Positions 8,972-16,103 of a stretch of 64,000 bases of DNA are shown one piece after another (the first letter of the stretch is position 1; every line of letters starts with the position of its first letter). The notes beneath the pieces were generated by a model that saw only the letters and a program-made list of their open reading frames with translations, did not search any database and had not been told where the DNA came from. This stretch comes from Oscillibacter ruminantium GH1 (lineage in GTDB: Bacteria > Bacillota > Clostridia > Oscillospirales > Oscillospiraceae), in contig NZ_DF158896.1 in the NCBI RefSeq assembly GCF_000307265.1, forward strand, positions 382,428-446,427. The letters are read 5' to 3'. The position numbers were made by a program, and so were the translations under genes.

Positions 8972-11900
8972 AGATGGTCACATTCTGCATCCGCCACCGG
9001 GTGACCACCATCATGGCCTGCGTCATGGTGGCGATCTTCGGCGTGATGGGCTTTACCCAGCTGCCCTTGGCGCTGCTGCCGGACATCGAGCTTCCGATGG
9101 TAATGATGTACTCCACTTATCAGGCCGGACCGCAGGAAGTCGAAAATCTGATTACCGTCCCGCTGGAAAACGCGTGCGCGTCTGTGGCGGGCATGGATGA
9201 GATTCAGTCCTTCTCCGTTGAGAACATGTCCTTGGTCATGGTGACCTTTACCGACAACACCAATCTGGACACCGCCATGACGGACCTGCGGGACAAGATC
9301 GACATGATGAAAAGCACCCTGCCCGACGAGGCCAGCGACCCGGTTATTATGGCTTTGGACATGGACGCCATGCCCGTTATGGTCATCGGCCTGAAAGGCT
9401 CGGACCTCGCGTCGCTTCAGACCGTCGCGGAAGACACGATCTCTCCCGCGCTGGAGCGCATTGAGGGTGTGGCCTCCGTGGACGTACAGGGCGGCTTTGA
9501 AAATGAGATTGCCGTGGAGACTTACACGGAAAAACTGGCGGGCTACGGACTGTCCCTGAGTTATATCGCTCAGATTTTGTCAGCGGAGAACGTGGCGATT
9601 CCCGCCGGAAGCGTGGATAACGGGGCAAACACGCTCTCTGTCCGAACGGATGGACAATTTGCCTCTGCCGAAGATGTGGCAAACTGCCTGATTCCCCTGA
9701 GCACCGGCGGCAGTGTGCGGCTGGGCGAGGTGGCAAACGTATACCTTAAGCCCCAAGAGCGCACCGCCATTGCCCGCGTGGACGGAGAGGACTGCGTGGT
9801 TCTGTCTGTCAACAAGCAGTCCGATGTAAACACCGCGGCCACTGCCCAAAGTGTGCAGAAGGCTATCAAGGAGATCGCGGCGGAGAACCCGTCTTTGAAC
9901 TGGTCCGTGCTGATGGACCAGAGCGACTATATCAATCTGTCCGTCGATAGTGCCATCAGCAATATCATTCTGGGCGTGCTGCTGGCGGCACTGGTGCTGT
10001 TCGTGTTCCTGCGGGACTGGGGCGCCACGCTGGTCATTTCTGTGGCGATGCCCCTTTGTATCGTGGCGGTGTTCCTGCTGATGAAGGTGTTGAACATCAC
10101 CCTGAACATGATGAGTCTGGGCGGCGTGGCCATGGGTGTGGGTATGATTGTGGATAACTCCATCGTGGTGCTGGAAAACATCTTCCGATACCGAGCCGAT
10201 GGACATGACAATTACTCTGCCTGTACGCGGGGAACCGGCGAGGTGGCGCTGGCCATTGTGGCCTCCACACTGACCACCGTGGCCGTGTTCCTGCCGCTGG
10301 GCTTGACCGGCGGCATCGTGGGCATGATGTTCTATGACTTCTGCCTGACCATCTGTACCCTGATCGGCATGTCTCTGGTGGTGGCCCTGACGATCGTGCC
10401 GCTATTGAGTTATATGCTGCTGGGCCGCAGCGGCAAGGACCTGAAAACCAACGCGCAGGCCATGGAAGCCGCCAAGGCAAAGAAGAGCGGCCGCCTGATG
10501 AGCTGGTATGTGAAGAAGCTGGACTACTTTATCCATCACCGCAAGCGGGCCATGCTGGCCAGCCTTGCCATGATCGTGGTCTTTATCGGCGTCATTGCCA
10601 TTTCGGGCTTTGAAATGATGCCCTCCATGGACCAGAGCAGCGTCAGCGTCACTGTGGGCCTCCCCGTAGGCACAGAAACAGAGGAAGCCCAGCACGTTGC
10701 CGAGCAGGTGGTGGACATTGCCATGGACACCGTGCCAGAGATCAAGGATATTTACTATACCACCGGCGGCGGGACCATGAGCAGCATGACCGGCGATAAT
10801 TCCACCTCCGTCACGCTGAATCTGGTTCCCATCAGCGAGCGCGACCGCTCCGCAGAAGAGATTGGAAACCAATTGCGTGAGGATCTGCAAAATATTGCCG
10901 GAGCAGATATTTCCGTTTCCTCTGCGGGCATGATGGATATGTCCGCCATGACCGGCACCCCTATCAGCATCACCCTCTCCGGCGACAATTATGACGAGCT
11001 GAAAGCCGCCACGAACGATCTGGTGGGGCAGATTTCTGCCATTCCGGACGCGATTGACGTCTCGTCCAGTGCCAGCGATCAGGTGCCGGAGGTGGATGTG
11101 ACGCTGCGGCGCGATGTGGCGGCGCAGTATGGCCTCACCGCCGCGACCATTGGTTCTGCCGTTCGCAGCCAGCTCACCGGCTCCACCGCCACCGTTTTGA
11201 AAGTCAACGGCGAGGAGATTGACGTGGTGGTTCGGGGCGAGGCGGACGCGGGCAAAAGTTTGGACGCGCTGAAATCCATGCCCATCACCACGCCGATGGG
11301 CAGTTCCATCCCCCTGAGCATGGTCGCCAATGTGGATGTGGTGATGGCCCCCCAGACCATTACCCGCCAAAACCAGAGCCGTACCATCACCATCACCGGC
11401 AACAGCCGCACCGACGACGCGGTGGGCATCGCCAAATCCGTCCAGACGGTGCTTGACAATTATCAGGCCCCGGACAGTGTCATTGTGGACATGGGCGGTG
11501 AGAGCAGCGAGATGATGGATTCCTTCCAGAGCCTTGGAAACGCCTTGATCGTTGCGCTGGGCCTTGTGTACTTCGTGCTGGCCTCGCAGTTTGAGTCCTT
11601 CCTGATGCCGGTTATCGTTATGATGATTCTGCCGGTGAGCCTTCTGGGTTCCTTGAGCACCCAGTTCCTCTTTGGCATGAAGATTTCCATTGTCTCCTTC
11701 GTGGGCGTTATCATGCTGGCAGGCGTGGTGGTCAACTCCTCCATCGTGCTGGTGGACTATATCAAGACCCGCCGCCTGCGCCACGAGGAGAAAGACGAGG
11801 CCATTCTCAACGCCTGCCCACGCCGTGTCCGGCCAGTGATGATGACGATGCTGACAACAGTTCTGGGCCTTTTGCCCATGGCAATCGGCATGGGCGAAGG

Positions 11901-12099
11901 ATCGGAGATGATGAAGCCCATGGCCATCGCGATGATTACGGGTATGCTGATCTCCACCGTCGTAACGCTGCTGTTCACCCCGGTGTATTACAGTGTGCTG
12001 GACAGCTTCAGTCAAAACTTTGCGGATAAACGTATGGCGAAGAAGGGAAAACCAGCGCTTTGTGGAAAGGAGGAACTCCCCAATGTCGAGGATCAGTGA
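8968..12099 (+). CDS. RND multidrug efflux pump (HAE/AcrB-type)
   Basis: A 1043-residue RND transporter of normal family length, with two repeats each of a membrane helix, a large extracytoplasmic porter domain and a six-helix bundle. TM4 carries the proton-relay motif GMIVDNSIVVLENI (Asp396-Asn397), where AcrB has Asp-Asp; DN is common in Gram-positive and simpler HAE pumps. It uses the proton gradient to expel amphipathic compounds, with the upstream lipoprotein and TolC-like protein as partners. It is coupled by ATGA to the lipoprotein gene, and its 3' end overlaps the TetR gene start by 17 bp, making a four-gene operon. Substrates are unknown; antimicrobials or bile acids are plausible for a gut organism. 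Confidence 0.93.
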   Translation: MKMVTFCIRHRVTTIMACVMVAIFGVMGFTQLPLALLPDIELPMVMMYSTYQAGPQEVENLITVPLENACASVAGMDEIQSFSVENMSLVMVTFTDNTNLDTAMTDLRDKIDMMKSTLPDEASDPVIMALDMDAMPVMVIGLKGSDLASLQTVAEDTISPALERIEGVASVDVQGGFENEIAVETYTEKLAGYGLSLSYIAQILSAENVAIPAGSVDNGANTLSVRTDGQFASAEDVANCLIPLSTGGSVRLGEVANVYLKPQERTAIARVDGEDCVVLSVNKQSDVNTAATAQSVQKAIKEIAAENPSLNWSVLMDQSDYINLSVDSAISNIILGVLLAALVLFVFLRDWGATLVISVAMPLCIVAVFLLMKVLNITLNMMSLGGVAMGVGMIVDNSIVVLENIFRYRADGHDNYSACTRGTGEVALAIVASTLTTVAVFLPLGLTGGIVGMMFYDFCLTICTLIGMSLVVALTIVPLLSYMLLGRSGKDLKTNAQAMEAAKAKKSGRLMSWYVKKLDYFIHHRKRAMLASLAMIVVFIGVIAISGFEMMPSMDQSSVSVTVGLPVGTETEEAQHVAEQVVDIAMDTVPEIKDIYYTTGGGTMSSMTGDNSTSVTLNLVPISERDRSAEEIGNQLREDLQNIAGADISVSSAGMMDMSAMTGTPISITLSGDNYDELKAATNDLVGQISAIPDAIDVSSSASDQVPEVDVTLRRDVAAQYGLTAATIGSAVRSQLTGSTATVLKVNGEEIDVVVRGEADAGKSLDALKSMPITTPMGSSIPLSMVANVDVVMAPQTITRQNQSRTITITGNSRTDDAVGIAKSVQTVLDNYQAPDSVIVDMGGESSEMMDSFQSLGNALIVALGLVYFVLASQFESFLMPVIVMMILPVSLLGSLSTQFLFGMKISIVSFVGVIMLAGVVVNSSIVLVDYIKTRRLRHEEKDEAILNACPRRVRPVMMTMLTTVLGLLPMAIGMGEGSEMMKPMAIAMITGMLISTVVTLLFTPVYYSVLDSFSQNFADKRMAKKGKPALCGKEELPNVEDQ

Positions 12100-12676
12100 A
12101 CGGCGTCGCGCGGATATTTTGAGCGCCGCGCTGACGGAGTTCGGCCTCCGGGGGATCGAAGGGGCCTCTATGTCGGAAATTGCCGCACGGGCGGGAATCG
12201 GCAAGTCTACAATCTATGAGTATTTTCCCTCGAAGACAGACCTGTTTATCGCGTCGTGCAAGGCGAAAATAGGGCAGATTAACGAGCAGATGCAATCCAT
12301 TTTCGCAACCGAACTTCCCTTTTCCCAGCAGTTGGAGGCCTACGTCAATATGATGCAGGATTTGGCGCAGGGGGTCGATTTCAACGAAGTCCTCCGGGTG
12401 TTCACAAATACCTCCATCCAAGAACTGCAATTGGCCATGGAGGAATTGGGCGACAATGTTGCCGACGCGACGGAACAGGCTATCCGCCGGGCGCAGGCCA
12501 GAGGAGAGCTGGTTGCCGACTTGGATGTTGCGATCACGGCGGCATACCTGCTGGGCCTTCCGAATCCGCACCTCATCTTGCGGATGCGGCGGCTGGGCAG
12601 GGAAAACCCGGTGAAGGCGATGGTGGAAATGGCCCTTCGGGGAATCAAAGCGGACCGTGAAAAAACGAAGAACTGA
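12083..12676 (+). CDS. TetR-family regulator of the efflux operon
   Basis: A 197-residue TetR/AcrR-type repressor. The N-terminal helix-turn-helix spans about residues 8-54 (RADILSAALTEFGLRGIEGAS, then IAARAGIGKSTIYEYFPSK), followed by an all-helical ligand-binding domain. ATG at 12083 follows GGAAAGGAGG and lies inside the end of the pump gene, so it is co-expressed with the operon. Autoregulation through the palindrome at 6276-6307 is inferred from the operon layout and the TetR-like operator sequence. A terminator follows. Confidence 0.9.
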   Translation: MSRISERRRADILSAALTEFGLRGIEGASMSEIAARAGIGKSTIYEYFPSKTDLFIASCKAKIGQINEQMQSIFATELPFSQQLEAYVNMMQDLAQGVDFNEVLRVFTNTSIQELQLAMEELGDNVADATEQAIRRAQARGELVADLDVAITAAYLLGLPNPHLILRMRRLGRENPVKAMVEMALRGIKADREKTKN

Positions 12677-12713
12677 AGCCCACGCGCCTAATCCGAAAAT
12701 GCTTGATGATAAA

Positions 12714-12750
12714 AGCCCGGCGGAGTCCTGAGGACTCCGCCGGGCTTTTT
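12714..12750 (+). terminator. Terminator of the efflux operon
   Basis: AGCCCGGCGGAGTCC and GGACTCCGCCGGGCT form a perfect 15-bp stem with a 3-base loop, followed by TTTT. Confidence 0.92.
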
Positions 12751-12811
12751 GCGTTTTATGGGACCGGATACGATTCTTCCCTTGTGCGCGGAGGGCCGCG
12801 CCGGAGAAAAC

Positions 12812-13387
12812 TCAATTCTCGGCAATTTGTGTGTGGGAGTGGGAAAAGCGCACCATTCCGGTGCGGTCCAGCGCCACCATCAGCACGGGAATGAAAACCA
12901 GCTGAAGCACAATGCCGGGAATGGCATTCAAAAAGGCCCCGGCCATAAACATCTGCCAAGTGAACGCCTCGCCGGCCACGCCGGTGAGCAGCACCCGGAC
13001 CACGCCCCAGATGATTCGTCCGCCTGCCATGGCGATCAACAGGGACCGATACAGTGCGAATACGCACTGCCACTTGGAGCGGTTATAGAGAAATCCGGCA
13101 ATGGCCCCGTAGGCCGCCAGCTCAAAGGTCATGGCGATTCCGGTGGGGAATATGGGGGGCATCCCAAACATCACATACCGCAGCAGGGGCAGAACCAAGC
13201 CTACCGCCCCGCCGTACTTCCACCCGCAGATCAGGCCGCACAAAAGCACCGGCAGGTGCATGGGCAGCAGCATACTGCCCACCTGAGGGATCTGCCCGGT
13301 CAAAAAGGGGAGGACGATGCCAAGGGCCAAAAACATGGCCGCCAGCACCAGACGCTGGATGTGTTTTTTAATGGTGGTCTGCTTCAT
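12812..13387 (-). CDS. ECF transporter S component
   Basis: A 191-residue, roughly six-helix integral membrane protein of the ECF S-component fold (ECF_trnsprt-like). The typical first helix and loop (LALGIVLPFLTGQIPQVGSM) and the LPMHLPVLLCGLICG motif are visible. S components bind a vitamin or metabolite and dock on a shared EcfAA'T module, which is not encoded here. The substrate is unknown; neighbouring folate and histidine genes make a cofactor plausible. The start at 13387 is preceded by AAAGGAG. A leader of roughly 200 bases separates it from the upstream terminator. Confidence 0.8.
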   Translation of the reverse strand: MKQTTIKKHIQRLVLAAMFLALGIVLPFLTGQIPQVGSMLLPMHLPVLLCGLICGWKYGGAVGLVLPLLRYVMFGMPPIFPTGIAMTFELAAYGAIAGFLYNRSKWQCVFALYRSLLIAMAGGRIIWGVVRVLLTGVAGEAFTWQMFMAGAFLNAIPGIVLQLVFIPVLMVALDRTGMVRFSHSHTQIAEN

Positions 13388-13600
13388 GGTGGATTCTCCT
13401 TTAAAAAATCATGTGATGGCGGAGGCTGCCTCCTGCAACATTTTTTGGCTTCTCCGCAAACTGTGCAAACCGTATAAAGTAACTGCTTGCTGCTGTAATC
13501 CGTTTTTATCAAATCTAAGGCGGCACGGGGAATTCCTACCAGATTCTAAAGCTGCACGGCGCTGACTTCTGTTTTGCGGGAAAATGGAAAACATGAGACA
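13388..13600 (-). other. Structured-looking 5' leader of the ECF S-component gene
   Basis: About 210 bases without a gene precede the S-component start. On the minus strand the segment near 13540-13510 (CTGGTAGGAATTCCCCGTG, then CCGCC) faintly recalls the GGTG-GAAT-CC-CCGCC stretch of cobalamin riboswitches, and a GGAGGCAGCCTCC dyad lies close to the gene. The full cobalamin consensus, including a clean ACTG box, is not met. I record it only as a possible regulatory leader. Confidence 0.2.
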
Positions 13601-13615
13601 ACGCATCCCACCAAC

Positions 13616-13652
13616 AAAACCGCAGGTTATCTTGAGACAACCTGCGGTTTTT
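13616..13652 (-). terminator. Terminator after the FIGLU-hydrolase-like gene
   Basis: AAAACCGCAGGTT and AACCTGCGGTTTT form a 13-bp stem with a 10-base loop, A-rich on one side and T-rich on the other. It would end the two-gene hut operon leaving at 13740, and could also work for plus-strand transcripts. Confidence 0.85.
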
Positions 13653-13739
13653 GCTGCAATTCGCCCCTGTTCTCAACAAGCGCGCCTGCTGCGGGGCGGT
13701 CGGCGCGGATTGCGCATAGAAATCGTTCCGCAGGAAGGC

Positions 13740-14684
13740 TCAGCGGTGGAGCGCCTTTCCCACCTCGGCGATTACATGCAGCATCGTCAGTGCTGCCAGA
13801 CGCTCCGTGCAGCCGGTGGGGTCATACTGCGGCGCGACCTCCACCAGATCCATGCACACCACCTTGCCGGTGCGGCAGATGGCGGAGAGCATGTCCATGC
13901 TCTCGTCATACTGCAGTCCGCCGGGCAGGGGAGACGCCGCGCCGGGAGCCAGCGGCATATCGTAGCCGTCGATATCAAAGGTGATGTAATAGGCTTCCGC
14001 CTCGGGAATCTGCTCCAATACCCATGCGGTTCCCTTTTCGTGCAGCTGCCGGGCGGAGATCAGCTTGCTGCCATAGGCCCGGGCGTCGTCATAGTCCTGC
14101 TTCTTGCCGCTGCCCATGCCCCGCAGACCGATCTGAACCATCTGGCCGATGTGATCCATCTCACTCAAGCGCCGCATGGGGCTGCCGTTGCCTTGAAACT
14201 GGGGGCCAACATGGCTGGTCCAGTCCAGATGCGCGTCAAACTGAATGACGCAGATCTTTTTGCCGTATTCCTCCAGTGCCCGGCCCACGGGAATGGAAAC
14301 AGAGTGGTCGCCGCCCATGAGAATGGGGATGCTCCCCGCCTTGATGATGCGGCGGACGGCTCGTTCCACGCACTTGAAGGAATACTCCCGGTCGCCCTGA
14401 AGGACGTCGGCGTCGCCGCAGTCGGCGATGGTGATGGGCTCGGCCAGCATCTGCTCGTCGGTTTCATAATCGTAATAGCCGGCTTTGCCGCGGCCATACT
14501 GGGTGGAAGCCTCCCGGATACGGCGGGGGCCAAGCCGGGCTCCGCTGAGGAAGCCAACGCCCATGTCATAGGGAATGCCAAGGACGCCAAAGTCCGCGTG
14601 AAGATCATCAAGATCGAGACAGATGGGATACCGGCCAAAGGAACAAATGCCCGTGATGGGCTGGCTGATCAATTCAGGACGCAT
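13740..14684 (-). CDS. Ureohydrolase (arginase/agmatinase family), probable formimidoylglutamase
   Basis: A 314-residue arginase-fold enzyme with the binuclear Mn motifs MGGDHS, FDAHLDW and FDIDGYDMPLAPG. The last differs from the usual D-x-D-x-x-D-P by a Met in place of Pro. Family members cleave guanidino or formimino groups. Lying directly downstream of a glutamate formimidoyltransferase and divergent from hutU, it most likely hydrolyses formiminoglutamate to glutamate and formamide (HutG role), but an agmatinase-like activity cannot be excluded. ATG at 14684 follows AAAAAAGGAG; an in-frame extension upstream lacks such a site. Having both a hydrolase and transferases for the same intermediate would be a branch point. 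Confidence 0.75.
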   Translation of the reverse strand: MRPELISQPITGICSFGRYPICLDLDDLHADFGVLGIPYDMGVGFLSGARLGPRRIREASTQYGRGKAGYYDYETDEQMLAEPITIADCGDADVLQGDREYSFKCVERAVRRIIKAGSIPILMGGDHSVSIPVGRALEEYGKKICVIQFDAHLDWTSHVGPQFQGNGSPMRRLSEMDHIGQMVQIGLRGMGSGKKQDYDDARAYGSKLISARQLHEKGTAWVLEQIPEAEAYYITFDIDGYDMPLAPGAASPLPGGLQYDESMDMLSAICRTGKVVCMDLVEVAPQYDPTGCTERLAALTMLHVIAEVGKALHR

Positions 14685-14774
14685 GCGTAAAATCTCCTTT
14701 TTTATATGGGGAGGGGGCGGTTTGTCTCCTCCGGTTTTAATATTTGTTTTCGGGGAAGTCCCGGAAAGCACTTC

Positions 14775-15665
14775 TTAAAGACGGGTTTCCAAAATCTGAT
14801 CTTGGCGGAAGTTTTCAATGCGCAAATAATACTCCGCGCAGTCCACCAGCGCCGCCATGGGCGTCAGACCGATGATCTCGCTGCCTATCACGTTGACCCC
14901 CCAGCGCTGCGCCTCCATCTTCACAGTCTCAAACACCCGGTAGAGGGACGTTTTCGTGTAATCCGTCATATTGATGGAAACCTGCGCGATGTTGCGGTCT
15001 TCCAGCAGCACGCCCATGGACTTTACAAACCGAAACCCGCCGTTGATATAGCGGATGCGGTGGGCAATTTCGTCGGCGATGCGAAGGTCGGAGGTGTTCA
15101 GGTTGATGTTAAACGCCACCAACGGCATCCGAGCGCCCACCGCGGTGACGCCCGCGGTAGGATGGATCGTGTCAGGGCCGAAATCGGGACGCCACATGGG
15201 GTCCTTCATCTTTTCCATCATTCCCTCGAACTGGCCCTTGCGGATATTGGCAAGATTTTCCCGGTGGGGCGCGGTAGCGGACTTTTCGTACAGGAAGACA
15301 GGTACGCCGAACCGCTCCGCGATGGCGGCGGCCGTTTCTTTCGCAATGCGGTCCGCGTCATCCAGCGTGCAGCCCCGCACCGGGACGAAGGGGACCACGT
15401 CGGTTGCACCCATGCGGGGATGCTGCCCGTCGTGCCGTGTCATGTCGATCAGCGCCGTCGCCGTGCCCACGGCTTCAATCACCGCGTCCCGCAGGGCTTC
15501 CGGCTCGCCTACGGCGGTAATCACGCAGCGGTTGTGGTCCTTGTCTGTGCTGTAATCCAGCAGCTTGACTCGTTCCTTCGCCCGAAAAGCGCCTGCAATT
15601 TTCTCCACCTTTTCAAGGTCCCGCCCCTCGCTGAAGTTCGGGATACACTCCATGATCTGATCCAT
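14775..15665 (-). CDS. Glutamate formimidoyltransferase, first copy
   Basis: A 296-residue protein matching the N-terminal transferase domain of FTCD. It opens with MECIPNFSEGRD and carries the conserved HPRMGATDVVPFVP (catalytic-type His), RKGQFEG and HPTAGVTAVGAR. It moves the formimino group of formiminoglutamate to tetrahydrofolate. A second, diverged copy is encoded at 28851-29762. ATG at 15665 follows AAAGGAGCG; a longer in-frame start at 15746 lacks support. It is the promoter-proximal gene of a two-gene leftward operon facing away from hutU. Confidence 0.9.
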   Translation of the reverse strand: MDQIMECIPNFSEGRDLEKVEKIAGAFRAKERVKLLDYSTDKDHNRCVITAVGEPEALRDAVIEAVGTATALIDMTRHDGQHPRMGATDVVPFVPVRGCTLDDADRIAKETAAAIAERFGVPVFLYEKSATAPHRENLANIRKGQFEGMMEKMKDPMWRPDFGPDTIHPTAGVTAVGARMPLVAFNINLNTSDLRIADEIAHRIRYINGGFRFVKSMGVLLEDRNIAQVSINMTDYTKTSLYRVFETVKMEAQRWGVNVIGSEIIGLTPMAALVDCAEYYLRIENFRQDQILETRL

Positions 15666-15736
15666 GCTTGCTCGCTCCTTTACACATTCCGCCACGTTTG
15701 CGGCGCGCGTTGGCGCACCTTTTCTATAACACTTGT

Positions 15737-15765
15737 ACCATAGCAAAAAAATAATATTTCCGCAA
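15737..15765 (-). promoter_or_regulatory. Predicted promoter of the ftcD-ureohydrolase pair
   Basis: On the minus strand TTGCGG (15765-15760), 17 bp and TATGGT (15742-15737) make a moderate sigma-A promoter about 70 bases before the start codon. Confidence 0.45.
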
Positions 15766-15792
15766 CCGTTTTTCTGAGAACTTTTTCCCGTT

Positions 15793-15809
15793 CGTCAAAT
15801 TATTTGACG
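15793..15809. promoter_or_regulatory. Perfect 17-bp dyad between the divergent hut operons
   Basis: CGTCAAAT-T-ATTTGACG is a perfect odd-centred palindrome located between the leftward ftcD promoter and the rightward hutU promoter. Its position suits an operator for a local hut regulator. The sequence alone does not name the protein. Confidence 0.5.
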
Positions 15810-15994
15810 CAGATTCAACGCAGGCCCTCTATAATAGAATTTGCAAATCGGCGCGGATGCATCGTGCGCATGGCTTTGACGGCAAAAAAATACACTTTTC
15901 CAGACTGATGTGCTGCCGGAGCAATGGGATGATGCAATAGCGAATTAATTTGGTAAAAACAACTAAATAATTCTGAATTATTTTGGATATTTTG

Positions 15995-16023
15995 TTGATT
16001 TTCCTGATTCCGCGTGATAAGAT
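15995..16023 (+). promoter_or_regulatory. Predicted promoter of hutU
   Basis: TTGATT (15995-16000), 17 bp, TAAGAT (16018-16023), about 80 bases before the hutU start. A CTGCC/GGCAG hairpin with a GGACT-G-AGTCC core lies in the leader at about 16054-16078. Confidence 0.5.
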
Positions 16024-16103
16024 GTTTTTCAAAGAGGAAACCCTTAGACTGTCCTGCCGGACTGAGTCCGGTCGGCAGAATCCAATTTTCAGGAGGAACG
16101 ACC

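Noticed and set aside
10402-12204. 600-codon minus-strand open frame opposite the RND pump gene
   Set aside because: Rich in His, Gly and Asp as expected for the antisense of a GC-rich membrane-protein gene; a shadow of the pump frame.
13388-13600. Firm call of a cobalamin riboswitch
   Set aside because: Only part of the consensus is present and a proper ACTG box and downstream GCCAGGAGACC-type segment are missing.
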